Below, in pieces: positions 8,281-16,809 of a DNA stretch of 64,000 bases. Origin of the DNA: a bacterium (GTDB lineage Bacteria; Myxococcota_A; Bradymonadia; UBA7976; UBA1532). Every line of letters starts with the position of its first letter. Position 1 is the stretch's first letter. The position numbers and the translations under genes were made by a program. The notes under the pieces were generated by a model. That model was not told the DNA's origin. It did no database searches and was given only the letters and a program-made list of their open reading frames with translations. The DNA is taken from positions 153,739-217,738 of the forward strand of contig JAUHYW010000006.1 of the NCBI GenBank assembly GCA_030426085.1, in the 5' to 3' direction.

Positions 8281-8952
8281 TCAGCGGGGAAGGATCCGGA
8301 TGGAGTCGACGACCGCCGCCGCGCGGCCGTCGGTGTTGTTGGTGTCGGACTTGATGCCGATGGCCTGGATGCGGGGCGGGGCCTTGCCGAAGGCGGCCTT
8401 GTAGTCGGCGACGAGGTCCCGTTCGACCTCGATCCAGCCGCCGTCGTAGCCCGCGGGACCGGCCACCGGGATGAACTTCACGTTGTCGAAGCGCTGCGAG
8501 GTGACGATACGCCCGACGGGGTTCGTCGAGGCGAAGGCGTAGCCCAGGGTGTCGGGCGGGGAGATCAGGCCGCCGCCCCGGTCGAAGATCACGAAGACCC
8601 GCAGGGCGGCGTCCTCGGTGTCCTTGCGCCGCAGGTCGCCCTTCTTCGGCCACGCGGTGACCTTGAACCGGAGCTTCAGGCGGGGCGCGGCGTTGGGGTC
8701 GATGGGGAACCCGCGCTTGGTGCCGATGGTGGTCGAGTCATCGTCCTGGAGGGTGTGCAGGGCGCCGTCGGCGAGGCGCCAGCGGTCGGCGTCCCCCCGC
8801 TGCTCCTCCCAGCCGTTGGCCTCCATCCACTTCAGCGCGGGGGTGGCTCGACCGTCGAAGGTCACCGACCAGCCGGGCGCGGCGAGGGCCGGCCCGGCGG
8901 TGAGCAGCGCGGCGAGGGGCAGCAGGCGGGCGAGTCGGGCGGGTCTCATCAT
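8281..8952 (-). CDS. Secreted DUF3047-like protein
   Basis: 223 residues with a clear signal peptide (about 1-25, cleavage after ALA). The mature part is a beta-rich domain with LKLRFKVTAWPKKGDLRRKD, VFVIFDRG and a late IGIKSDTNNTDGRAAAVVDSI, which resembles the DUF3047 family of exported proteins of unknown function. The family assignment is from memory of the pattern (jelly-roll-like, W-x-KGD... and SDTDNT motifs). GAGGAGACG precedes two consecutive ATG codons; the first is taken. Same strand as the small lipoprotein, 43 bp upstream of it. Confidence 0.75.
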   Translation of the reverse strand: MMRPARLARLLPLAALLTAGPALAAPGWSVTFDGRATPALKWMEANGWEEQRGDADRWRLADGALHTLQDDDSTTIGTKRGFPIDPNAAPRLKLRFKVTAWPKKGDLRRKDTEDAALRVFVIFDRGGGLISPPDTLGYAFASTNPVGRIVTSQRFDNVKFIPVAGPAGYDGGWIEVERDLVADYKAAFGKAPPRIQAIGIKSDTNNTDGRAAAVVDSIRILPR

Positions 8953-9077
8953 CGTCTCCTCGGGCCGGGGGTCGGGGCGCCGGCCGGGGCCGGGTCGGCG
9001 GAGGGCGCCGGTTCATTCAGCCGCCGGTACTCTACCAGATGCCCCGCGGGGGCCATCCGCCACGGCCCGGGGCCCGT

Positions 9078-10145
9078 CTATCGCCGCGTGGGGTGGGCGA
9101 AGCCCTGGGAGACGAGGCTCTCGACCGTCGCCCGGAAGGTCTCGTCGATCGGGCGGTAGTCGATGCCGAGCACCTCCCGCGAGCGGCGGTTGTCCACCGG
9201 GGCCTCGCGACCGAGGAGCTGCTTGAGCGTGGCGAAGGTCACCCGGGGGTCGAAGAGCGCGGCGAGGTACATCGCGACGTCGGGCAGGCGGGCGGTCTTG
9301 ATGCGGTACTCGGGGAACAGCCGGGCGGTGTCCCGGGCCATGTCCTGCATCCAGCGCCCGTCCGCGCTGAGGATGAAGCGGCCGTCGATCGCCGGGTCTT
9401 CGACCGCCCGGACGTGGGCCTCGGCCACGTCGCGGGCGTCGACGATGTTGAAGTAGAACCGGGGCACGGCGGGGAAGGTGCCGACGAGCACGTCGCGGTA
9501 CACGCTCAGGCTGGTGCGCACGTGGGCCTCGGTGAACGCCGGGCCGAGCACCAGCACCGGGTTGATCGAGACCGCGGTGACGTCGTCGAGCGCCTCGACG
9601 AAGGACCACACCGAGCGCTCGGCCCGGGTCTTGGCCAGCCCGTAGGGGTCGGTGCGGATCGTTGCCCCGTCGTTCCAATCGGCCTCGGTGTAGACCCGCC
9701 CCTTCTCCGGCTGGCTGTAGACCGCCGCCCCCGACGAGGTCTGCACGATGCGCCGCACGCTGCCCGCCTTGCGCACCGACGACAGCACGTTGTTCACCCC
9801 GTCCACCGAGGGGGCGACGATCTCCCGCTGGGGGTCCTTGGACGAGAAGCGGGCCACCGCCGCGGTGTGGATCAGGCCCACGCTGCCGTCGACCGCCGCG
9901 TCGAAGCTGCCCAGCTCGAAGAGATCGGCCCGATACAGCTCGAGCGCGCCGGGGTGACGCTCGGCCATGGCCCGCAGGTGGGCCGTCTTCGCCGCGTCGT
10001 CCGGGTCGCGCACGGTGGCCCGCACCCGGTGGCCCTTCTCGAGCAGCCGATCGACGATGTGGCTGCCGACGAAGCCCGACGCGCCGGTGACGCAGACGAT
10101 GTCCTCGCCGATCGTGATGCCGCCCCAGCCGGCGTCCGCTGCCAT
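9078..10145 (-). CDS. NAD(P)-dependent epimerase/reductase (dihydroflavonol reductase-like)
   Basis: 355-residue extended short-chain dehydrogenase. Seen: Rossmann motif TGASGFVGSHIVDRLLEKGH near residue 20 (GxxGxxG), then a Tyr-x3-Lys active site in DPYGLAKTRAE and an upstream Ser pair in QTSSGAAVYS. The second half has INPVLVLGPAF and FNIVDARDVAEAHVRA, typical of the dihydroflavonol-4-reductase / cinnamoyl-CoA reductase subgroup. It likely reduces or isomerises a carbonyl substrate in the cytoplasm; the substrate is unknown. Start: ATG 10145 has GAGGAGG eight bases upstream; further upstream in-frame codons give only low-complexity sequence. Divergent from the lipoprotein at 10354 across an operator-like region. 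Confidence 0.9.
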   Translation of the reverse strand: MAADAGWGGITIGEDIVCVTGASGFVGSHIVDRLLEKGHRVRATVRDPDDAAKTAHLRAMAERHPGALELYRADLFELGSFDAAVDGSVGLIHTAAVARFSSKDPQREIVAPSVDGVNNVLSSVRKAGSVRRIVQTSSGAAVYSQPEKGRVYTEADWNDGATIRTDPYGLAKTRAERSVWSFVEALDDVTAVSINPVLVLGPAFTEAHVRTSLSVYRDVLVGTFPAVPRFYFNIVDARDVAEAHVRAVEDPAIDGRFILSADGRWMQDMARDTARLFPEYRIKTARLPDVAMYLAALFDPRVTFATLKQLLGREAPVDNRRSREVLGIDYRPIDETFRATVESLVSQGFAHPTRR

Positions 10146-10237
10146 GCGCGACCTCCTCCGTCCGGCGTCCGCCGCCGGCCTCAGGGGCGAGAGGATGGGC
10201 CAATTCGCCGGCGGATACCAGCCCCCGGGGCGGCGGG

Positions 10238-10293
10238 CACCGAACGGTGACGCGGGGGGGCGGGCCCGCGGGCAGGCGCGGCACCGGGCGGTG
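10238..10293. promoter_or_regulatory. Paired 12-bp palindromes CACCGNNCGGTG
   Basis: CACCG-AA-CGGTG (10238-10249) and CACCG-GG-CGGTG (10282-10293), 44 bp apart, sit inside a longer imperfect direct repeat (GGCACCG..CGGTGAC) in the 208-bp divergent region. Equal palindromes about four helical turns apart suggest two operator sites for one regulator. Inferred only. Confidence 0.45.
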
Positions 10294-10353
10294 ACCGGCC
10301 GCCCCGGAAACACCGGGCGCAGGCGGGGCACGCGGCTTGCTGACCCCGGTGGC

Positions 10354-10962
10354 ATGGACCCCCCGCCCCACCGCAGCGCGCGCCGGCAGCCCATCGCGTG
10401 GGCGCTGCTCCTCGCGCTGGGCGGCGGGTGTACGGACCTCACCGCGCGGTGCGCGGACGAGGGCCGCTGGTGCGCGGGCGACGTGCTGTACATCTGCGAG
10501 CTGCTCGGCAACCGGCTGGGCGACACCTACCAGATCCGGGCGGTCGACTGCGGCGAGAGGGGCTGTGAGCCGAGCCCCTACATGGGGTTCGCGTGCGGCG
10601 CCGAGGACGAGCCGACGCCGGGGGATCGCCCCGACGTCGGGCCGATCGTCGACGCGTTCGAGCCCCCGGCGGACATCGACGCCTCGACCGCGCCGCTGCC
10701 CCCGTGCGAGCCTCCTCCCAGCGAGCGGAGCTGCGAGCCGGGCGGGCTGTGCCTGCCGTCGATCGACGAGGACGAGCCGGGCACGCTGTGCTTCCCGCTG
10801 CCCGGCGGGCGCGGCGAGCCGTGTGTCCCGCTCGAGAGCATCGTCGCCCGCGGCGACCAGTGCCCCGCGTGGCCCACCTGCCAGGGCACCTGCGGCGACG
10901 GCCTGCGCTGCGCCGGGCGGCCCGGGGCCCACTGGCGCTGCTACCCCCAGCCGGGAGGCTAG
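10354..10962 (+). CDS. Cys-rich lipoprotein
   Basis: 202 residues. N-terminal RSARRQ then a hydrophobic stretch ending in LGGGC (lipobox-like), so probably a lipoprotein. The mature part holds about 17 Cys in short loops (CADEGRWC, CPAWPTCQGTCGDGLRC), an acidic/Pro linker and no catalytic motif. It resembles the many disulfide-rich surface proteins of this kind of organism; function unknown. First gene of a four-gene plus-strand operon (next start 3 bp after its stop). Confidence 0.75.
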   Translation: MDPPPHRSARRQPIAWALLLALGGGCTDLTARCADEGRWCAGDVLYICELLGNRLGDTYQIRAVDCGERGCEPSPYMGFACGAEDEPTPGDRPDVGPIVDAFEPPADIDASTAPLPPCEPPPSERSCEPGGLCLPSIDEDEPGTLCFPLPGGRGEPCVPLESIVARGDQCPAWPTCQGTCGDGLRCAGRPGAHWRCYPQPGG

Positions 10963-10965
10963 ACG

Positions 10966-12015
10966 ATGAACCGCGCCCTCTGGAGCGGCCTGCTCGTGGC
11001 CCTGATGCTCGCCGGCTGCGGCCAGCGGGCCACGATCGCGCGCCGGGGCGCGCCCCCGGTCGAGGGGGTGATCGTCGGCGGCGACCGACAGGCCGTGATC
11101 GTCGACCGGACCGCCGACACCCGCGGCCGCCTGCCCCCGGCCGCAGCGCTGGATCGGATCCCCCGACGCACGATCATCGAGGTCGACCACCCCGGCGACG
11201 GCCTGATCGTCGGTGGAGCCACCCTGATGACGCTGGGCCTCTTGGAGTACGCCGCGGCGGGCGCCGTGAGCTGGCTGAGCTATCAGGGCGAGTACGCCGA
11301 GGGCCCCGCGCCGGAGCCGGTGCTGCTCTTCACCGTGCCGGCCCTGATCAGCATGGCCGGCGGGATGACGATGATCCTGGCCGGCGAGCAGGCGGGGTCC
11401 GACTCGCGGGCGGCCATGGGCGACCCCCGGGCGGCGGCCTATGGGCGGGGGGACCTCGAGCGCCGCGCAGCCCGGATCCGACGGCCCGACCCGGGCGCGG
11501 TGGAGCGGGCCCGGTGGTCGGACGCGGTCACGCTGTCGGTGGCGTACAAGAGCGTCCTGCTCGGCGTCGACAGCCACGGCCGGCCGGGGGGCGCGCTGGC
11601 CGTCGGGCTGCCGCTGCTCGACGGCCTGCGGGTCGAGCCGGGGGTCGAGGTCGACGCCTGGGCGTCGCGCGCCGGCGTGCCGGCGACCTTCGTGCGGGCC
11701 CCGCTGCGGCTGGACGTGGCGGTGCCGCTCGGCGGGCCGGGCTACGCGCTGCACGTCCAGCCCGAGGTGAGCTACGTCTTCGCCGCGCTCGGCGGGTCGG
11801 GCGACGACACCCGCCACGGCTACGGCCTGGGGCTGGGGGTGGCCCACCGGCTGCCGGTGAGCCGGTGGCTGGCGCTGGAGCTGGTGCACGGCGTCGGGCT
11901 GGTCCGGCTCTCCGACCCGAGCGGGGTCCCGCCGTCGCGCGAGCCCACGTGGCTGGCCTTCACCGCGGTGGACGCGATGTTCGTGCGGCTGGGCGCCCGG
12001 TTCGCGGTGTTCTGA
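10966..12015 (+). CDS. Lipoprotein with beta-rich C-terminal half, unknown
   Basis: 349 residues. Signal with a classical lipobox LMLAGC (Cys18). Residues about 85-145 contain two hydrophobic segments (ATLMTLGLLEYAAAGAV and PALISMAGGMTMILAG). The C-terminal 180 residues alternate polar/hydrophobic with aromatic ends (VTLSVAYKSVLLGVDS, YALHVQPEVSYVF, ending ARFAVF), like an outer-membrane beta-barrel. GGAGG lies 7 nt upstream of the ATG. I do not recognise the family. Confidence 0.8.
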   Translation: MNRALWSGLLVALMLAGCGQRATIARRGAPPVEGVIVGGDRQAVIVDRTADTRGRLPPAAALDRIPRRTIIEVDHPGDGLIVGGATLMTLGLLEYAAAGAVSWLSYQGEYAEGPAPEPVLLFTVPALISMAGGMTMILAGEQAGSDSRAAMGDPRAAAYGRGDLERRAARIRRPDPGAVERARWSDAVTLSVAYKSVLLGVDSHGRPGGALAVGLPLLDGLRVEPGVEVDAWASRAGVPATFVRAPLRLDVAVPLGGPGYALHVQPEVSYVFAALGGSGDDTRHGYGLGLGVAHRLPVSRWLALELVHGVGLVRLSDPSGVPPSREPTWLAFTAVDAMFVRLGARFAVF

Positions 12016-12038
12016 CCGCTGTCCCCCCGAGGAGCGCT

Positions 12039-13157
12039 GTGCTACCGATGGGGCCGATGCGCGCCCTGCTCCTGCTGCTGCTCGCCCCGTCGCTGGCGCT
12101 CGCCGTCGAGCGGGGGCCGGTCGTGATGCCGGCGGCGCCCGACCGGGTGACGCTGACGTGGCGCGGGCCCGACGCCCGCCGGCTGGTGCTCATCGGGCCG
12201 GGGGGCGAGCGGTCGATCGAGCCGCCGGCGCCCGACGCCCGGGGCCGGGTCGTCCTGCCGCTCGACGGCCTGAAGCCGGCCACCCGCTATCGCTACCGGA
12301 TCGACACCCCGATGGGCCCGATCGAGGGCCGGTTCCACACCCCGCCGCCGGCCGGCGCGCCGTTCACCTTCGTGGCCTACGGCGACAGCCGCCTCGACCA
12401 CCGGGTGCACGCCGGGCTCGCGGGGCACATCGCGGCGGCCGACCCCGACCTCGCGCTGCACACCGGCGATCTGGTCACCCGGGGCGCGCGGGACCACGAG
12501 TGGGGCGCCTTCTTCGACGCGGCCCGGCCCGTCCTGCGGCGGGCGGCCTTCGCGCCGGTGCTCGGCAACCACGACCTGGACGGCTCCGACCCGGCGCCGC
12601 TGCTGGCCCACTTCGCGCTGCCCGATGACCGCCCGTATTTCGCCTTCACCTGGTGCCACGTCCGATTCCTGATGCTGGACTCCGAGGTGCACGTCACCGA
12701 CGGCGAAGGCGCGCCCGACGCCGCGCAGCAGGCCTGGATCCGCGACGCGCTGAAGGCCGCTGGGCAGGATCCAGCCATCGCCCACGTCGTCGCGGTGGTG
12801 CACAAGGGGCCCTACAGCGGCCACCCCGGGCGCAGCGGCAACCTGGGGCTGCGGGCGCTGCTGCCCGAGCTGCGGGCGCTGGGGCTGAGCCTCGTGATCA
12901 GCGGGCACGACCACTACTACGAGCGGGGGGTGGATGCCTCCGGGCTGCCGTATCTGGTGCTCGGCGGGGGCGGCGCGCCGCTGTATGCGACCCGCGGGCC
13001 GGGCGCGCGCGACGGCTACACCGCCCGGGTCAGCCGCCCGATCTACAGCTTCGCCCGCCTGCGGGCGCTGCCCGATCGCCTCGACGGCTGCGGGGTCGAC
13101 CTGAGCGGGGTGCCGTTCGACTGTTTCTCGCTGCCGACCAGACCCACCGCGCCGTGA
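12039..13157 (+). CDS. Secreted calcineurin-like metallophosphoesterase (purple acid phosphatase-like)
   Basis: About 372 residues. A signal peptide is followed by a fibronectin-type N-terminal domain (about 25-105, with YRYRIDTPMG) and a phosphoesterase domain with the metal ligands in order: YGDSR, LHTGDLV, LGNHDLDG, VHKGPYSGH and SGHDHYYERG. The layout matches bacterial purple acid phosphatase-like enzymes that hydrolyse phosphate esters outside the cytoplasm. Start: GTG 12039 is preferred because GAGGA ends 5 nt before it; the in-frame ATGs at 12048 and 12057 have no properly placed ribosome site. Its stop overlaps the GTG of the next gene (GTGA). Confidence 0.9.
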   Translation: MLPMGPMRALLLLLLAPSLALAVERGPVVMPAAPDRVTLTWRGPDARRLVLIGPGGERSIEPPAPDARGRVVLPLDGLKPATRYRYRIDTPMGPIEGRFHTPPPAGAPFTFVAYGDSRLDHRVHAGLAGHIAAADPDLALHTGDLVTRGARDHEWGAFFDAARPVLRRAAFAPVLGNHDLDGSDPAPLLAHFALPDDRPYFAFTWCHVRFLMLDSEVHVTDGEGAPDAAQQAWIRDALKAAGQDPAIAHVVAVVHKGPYSGHPGRSGNLGLRALLPELRALGLSLVISGHDHYYERGVDASGLPYLVLGGGGAPLYATRGPGARDGYTARVSRPIYSFARLRALPDRLDGCGVDLSGVPFDCFSLPTRPTAP

Positions 13158-14911
13158 AGAGCCAGCGCCTCGCCCGGCTGCTCCAGGCCGCCCGCAGCGC
13201 GCGGGATCTGGGTCGGGTCGCGCCGGCCGTGCCCCGGGCGGCCGCGCGGGGGGTCACCGGCCTGCTGCGCCGGGCCGCCGCCCGCTGGCCCGACCGCCCC
13301 GCCGTGCGCGCGCTGGACGACGAGACGCTGCGCCGCCTCACCTGGGCCGAGCTGGACGCCGCCGTCGACGGGGTCGCCCGCCACTGGCGATCCCGGGGCG
13401 CGGCGCCGGGCGACGCGGTGGCGCTGGTCATGGGCAACCGCCTCGAGGGCGTGGTGCACCAGCTCGCGCTGACCCGGCTGGGGGCCGTCGCCGCGCCGGT
13501 GGGCCCCGACCGCCGGGGGCCGCCGCTGGCCCATGTCATCGACGCTGTCGCGCCCCGCTGGATCGTGACCGACGCCACCGGCCGGGCCGCGCTCGACAGC
13601 CTGAGCGATCCGCCCCGGGCCGAAGCCATCGAGTCCTGGCCCGACGTGACCGCCGACGCCCCAGGGCTTGCCATCTCCGATCCCATATTGCCGTCGGAGG
13701 ACACCTGCCTCCTGCTGGCCACCAGCGGCACGACCGGGCGACCCAAGGCGGCCCGGCTGCCCCACCGGCGGGTGCTGATGGCCGGGCTGGCGTTCCACGC
13801 GCTGGGGGCCCACCTCGGCCCGGAGGACGTCGTCTACACCCCGCTGCCGCTGTCCCACGCCTCGGCCCAGCTCGCCGGGCTGGCCGCGGCGCTGTGGTCG
13901 GGGGCCTGCTTCGCCTTCACCCCGAAGTTCTCGACCCGGCGCTACTGGCGGGACGCCATCACCCTGGGGGCCACCGTGGGGCTGTACGTCGGCGAGATCG
14001 GGCGCTATCTGGCCGACGCCCCGCCCGACCCCGACGCCCGGCGGCATGCGATGCACACCCTGCTGGGCAACGGCCTGGCGGCCGACGTCTGGCCCCGGCT
14101 GCGCGCCATCTCGGGCGTGGATCACATCGTCGAGTTCTACGGCGCCACCGAGGGCAATACGCTGCTCATCAACGCCACCGACAAGGTGGGCAGCGTGGGG
14201 CGGCCGGTCGTGCCCGCGCTGGGGCGGCCCCGCTTCGGCGAGCGCCCGCGGCCCGACCTGTGCCTGGCCCGGTACGACGTCGAGCGGGACGCGCTGCTGC
14301 GCGACGGCCGGGGGCGGTGCATCGAGGCCGAGGTCGACGAGCCGGGCGAGCTGCTGGTGCGCATCACGACCCTCAACCCGATCCGGCGGTTCGACGGCTA
14401 CCGCGACCCGGCGGCCACCGCGGCCAAGGTCGTGACCGACGTGCGCCGCCGGGGCGACCGCTGGTTCCGCACCGGCGACCTGCTGCGGCGGGATGCCGAC
14501 GGGGACTGGTTCTTCGTCGACCGGGTGGGCGACACCTTCCGCTGGAAGGGGCACAACGTGAGCACCCAGGCGGTCGCCGAGGCGCTGGCCCCGGCGCTGG
14601 GCGCGCCGTTTGCGGTCTACGGGGTGGCGCTGCCCCACCGCGAGGGGCGGGCGGGCATGCTGGCGGTGGCCGAGGCGCCCGACCTGGACGCCATCGCTCG
14701 CCGGGGGCGGGCCCTGCCATCCTACGCCCGGCCGCGGTTCGTGCGGCAGGTCGAAGCCATCGCCCACACCGCGACCCAGAAGGTGCAGCGGGCCCGGCTG
14801 CGGGCCGAGGGCTTGCAGAGTGATGATCCCACCTGGGTGCTGAGCGACGGGGCCTACACCCCGCTCACCGACGCCATCCGGGATGCCATCGACCGCGGCG
14901 TCTGGCGCTGA
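13154..14911 (+). CDS. Fatty acyl-CoA synthetase, FATP/FadD6-like
   Basis: 585 residues, ANL superfamily. Seen: the P-loop TSGTTGRPK (about 190), adenine-binding EFYGATEGN and the late hinge region DRVGDTFRWKGHNVSTQ, which is characteristic of the FATP (very-long-chain acyl-CoA synthetase / transport) branch, then TQKVQRARLRAEG at the C-terminus. Family knowledge: ATP-dependent activation of long-chain fatty acids to acyl-CoA, often at the membrane. The start GTG overlaps the stop of the phosphoesterase gene, so translation is probably coupled. The 3' end overlaps the convergent trypsin gene by 47 bp. Confidence 0.9.
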   Translation: MKSQRLARLLQAARSARDLGRVAPAVPRAAARGVTGLLRRAAARWPDRPAVRALDDETLRRLTWAELDAAVDGVARHWRSRGAAPGDAVALVMGNRLEGVVHQLALTRLGAVAAPVGPDRRGPPLAHVIDAVAPRWIVTDATGRAALDSLSDPPRAEAIESWPDVTADAPGLAISDPILPSEDTCLLLATSGTTGRPKAARLPHRRVLMAGLAFHALGAHLGPEDVVYTPLPLSHASAQLAGLAAALWSGACFAFTPKFSTRRYWRDAITLGATVGLYVGEIGRYLADAPPDPDARRHAMHTLLGNGLAADVWPRLRAISGVDHIVEFYGATEGNTLLINATDKVGSVGRPVVPALGRPRFGERPRPDLCLARYDVERDALLRDGRGRCIEAEVDEPGELLVRITTLNPIRRFDGYRDPAATAAKVVTDVRRRGDRWFRTGDLLRRDADGDWFFVDRVGDTFRWKGHNVSTQAVAEALAPALGAPFAVYGVALPHREGRAGMLAVAEAPDLDAIARRGRALPSYARPRFVRQVEAIAHTATQKVQRARLRAEGLQSDDPTWVLSDGAYTPLTDAIRDAIDRGVWR

Positions 14912-15848
14912 GCCACCCGAGCATCAACAGCGCCGGCGCGATGCCATGAGGTCGGCGGTGGCCCGGCGCCGCGACGCACGTCGGCGGGTCGGCGGCGAGG
15001 GAGGGGTCGGCCGCCACGCGGACCGCGTCGACCCATACGGCGTAGACATCGACCCGGGTGTCGATGCCGGCGATGGCGCACCCCGGGTCGTCGGCGTGGC
15101 CCCGGCTGGTGAGGCCCACCACCCGCCAGCCGGCGGCGGTCTCGGCGAAGGTGGGGCCGCCGGAGTCACCCCCACACTTCTCGGCGAGGCCGGGCGGGAT
15201 GGACGCCCCGAGGCCGAGGCGCCGACCCACCCGCAGCTCGTGTGATCCCACCGAGAACAGCCGGCTGGGGCCGGCGAGGCGCAGCCCGGGCGCGGCGCCG
15301 GGCGCGTCCGGGTCATCCGCGCGCATGCCATAGCCCCCGATGAGCACCGGCGCCGCCTCGGGTGGCGTCCGCGCCATGGGCACCGCGGCGACCGGGGCCG
15401 GCTCGGCGAGCAGCAGCACCGCGAGGTCGTGGGCCGCGTCCAGCGTATGGGATCGGATGGGCCGCCCGGCGTCGAAGCCGGGGTGCACGACCGCCTGCCG
15501 CACGGCGACGGTCCGCGGGGGCAGCGTGGGGTCGGGGCCGTCGAAGCGGCGCACGTCGTCGGCGAAGGTCAGCCACCAGTCGAGCTGCCAGCCCTCCTCG
15601 GCGGCGTCGGCCTCGACGAGCGCGACGCAGTGGGCCGCGGTGAGGGCGACGGTGGGCGCCACCAGGACGGCCGAGCACATGAAAGCCCCCTCGTGGCTGC
15701 GGCCGTCGTCGGCGGTGGCGAGCAGCGCGCCGACGGCGGCGGCCGGGCCCGCGGCGGCGTCGCCGTCGATGATGGCTGCGTGACGGCTGCCGATCGGGGC
15801 GGCGTGCGCGCCGAGCGCGAGCAGGCATGAGATCAGCACGAGACGCAT
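14865..15848 (-). CDS. Secreted trypsin-like serine protease with sorting tail
   Basis: 327 residues, peptidase family S1. A signal peptide (about 1-16) is followed by the triad His73 (TAAHC), Asp141 (AHDLAVLLL) and Ser229 (KCGGDSGGP). The last 35 residues carry a Cys, then APALLMLGWL, then an Arg-rich end (SARRRGRW), which fits the Cys/hydrophobic/Arg layout of MYXO-CTERM-type surface sorting tails. That implies cell-surface display; the assignment is inference. It lies downstream of the lipoprotein gene at 15937 on the same strand, but a strong hairpin separates them. Confidence 0.9.
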   Translation of the reverse strand: MRLVLISCLLALGAHAAPIGSRHAAIIDGDAAAGPAAAVGALLATADDGRSHEGAFMCSAVLVAPTVALTAAHCVALVEADAAEEGWQLDWWLTFADDVRRFDGPDPTLPPRTVAVRQAVVHPGFDAGRPIRSHTLDAAHDLAVLLLAEPAPVAAVPMARTPPEAAPVLIGGYGMRADDPDAPGAAPGLRLAGPSRLFSVGSHELRVGRRLGLGASIPPGLAEKCGGDSGGPTFAETAAGWRVVGLTSRGHADDPGCAIAGIDTRVDVYAVWVDAVRVAADPSLAADPPTCVAAPGHRRPHGIAPALLMLGWLSARRRGRWHPGWRR

Positions 15849-15863
15849 GGCTCTCCCTCGGGG

Positions 15864-15929
15864 CGGGTCGCAGAGCCATCGATGTCTGCCATCGATGGCT
15901 CTGCGACCCGGGCGACCGGGGTCGCCCGG
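15864..15929 (-). terminator. Two overlapping hairpins between lipoprotein and trypsin genes
   Basis: Hairpin 1 is a perfect 21-bp stem with a 5-nt loop (15864-15884 / 15890-15910; arms contain CGCAGAGCCATCGATG). Hairpin 2 has 10-bp arms, CCGGGCGACC (15908-15917) and GGTCGCCCGG (15920-15929). They share 15908-15910, so only one can form fully at a time. No U-run follows, as is common for GC-rich genomes. Most likely the terminator of the gene at 15937-16551 (minus). Confidence 0.6.
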
Positions 15930-15936
15930 CGAACGC

Positions 15937-16551
15937 TCACTCGTCGAACGAGACGTTGTAGTGGCTGATGTTGCGGGCCTCGACGCCGACCTTGAGCTTG
16001 TAGCTGCCGTTGGCGCAGCGGTGCAGGGTCTCGTTGTTGCTCAGCTTGCGGTTGAGCACCATCGACGACCAGCTCGAGCCCGAGTCCGCCTTGGACCAGA
16101 TGCTGACGTAGACCTTGTGCCAGAACGAGGTGCGGGTCACGTCGGTGCAGTCCAGCTCGCTGTAGCGGTAGCGCCAGGCGAACGGCGCCCGCCAGGCCGG
16201 CGCCCGGGTCTCGACGATGTCGAGCGCGTCGACCCCCGCGGCGAGCTGCTCGTCGACCACCTCGACGGTGAGGCCCGAGTGGGGCATCTCATCGGCGTCC
16301 CCGGCGAGCTGCTCGAGGGCGTCGATGCCATCCAGCCCCTCGGCCCCGACGGTGAGCATCAGCCCGGTGAGGTCGATCTGATCGAGCGCGGCCTCGTCGG
16401 CGCCGGTGAAGACGACGGTGACCCGGTTCTCCCCGCTGTGATCGGTCAGCTCGACCGACCGGCTGGCGGTCTCGGGGGCGTCGTCGACCGGCCCGCAGGC
16501 GACGGCGGTGACGGCGAGGGCGGCGGTGGCGAGGGCGGTGCGGATACGCAT
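15937..16551 (-). CDS. Lipoprotein of unknown function
   Basis: 204 residues. Signal peptide with lipobox TAVAC; acidic linker; then a soluble domain without a motif I know (RVTVVFTGADEAALDQIDL near the N-terminus, SFWHKVYVSIWSKADSGSSW and HYNVSFDE near the end). The C-terminal part, with Trp/Tyr-rich strands, looks beta-rich. Start: of two nearby ATGs in different frames, only the second (16551) gives the signal peptide; a GGGA ribosome site lies upstream. The 258-bp divergent region to the CHAT gene contains a repeated TGATGGCTTCG (16631 and 16644). Confidence 0.75.
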   Translation of the reverse strand: MRIRTALATAALAVTAVACGPVDDAPETASRSVELTDHSGENRVTVVFTGADEAALDQIDLTGLMLTVGAEGLDGIDALEQLAGDADEMPHSGLTVEVVDEQLAAGVDALDIVETRAPAWRAPFAWRYRYSELDCTDVTRTSFWHKVYVSIWSKADSGSSWSSMVLNRKLSNNETLHRCANGSYKLKVGVEARNISHYNVSFDE

Positions 16552-16809
16552 GGCATGACTCCCTGGGGATGGCATCCCCGATGTGGGCGGCGCGATGTCA
16601 CGGCGTCCCCACGACGCCGATGACGGTCTCTGATGGCTTCGATTGATGGCTTCGCGTCGCCGGGTTCGTATGGGTCTTCGCCGGGGCCCGGCCGGGTCTG
16701 ACAAGCCGACACACATTTTCTCCGATTTTTCTGCGGGGCCCGACGGCGAGCCCGGCTTGACGCCGCCCGGCGGGTCTGGTGCGCTCGGCCCTCTCGCGCG
16801 CGAGGACTG

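Noticed and set aside
10301..10330. GAAACAC box near 10311 as a third copy of the ECF promoter
   Set aside because: The -10 block 13 bp downstream reads GGCACG rather than GCCATA.
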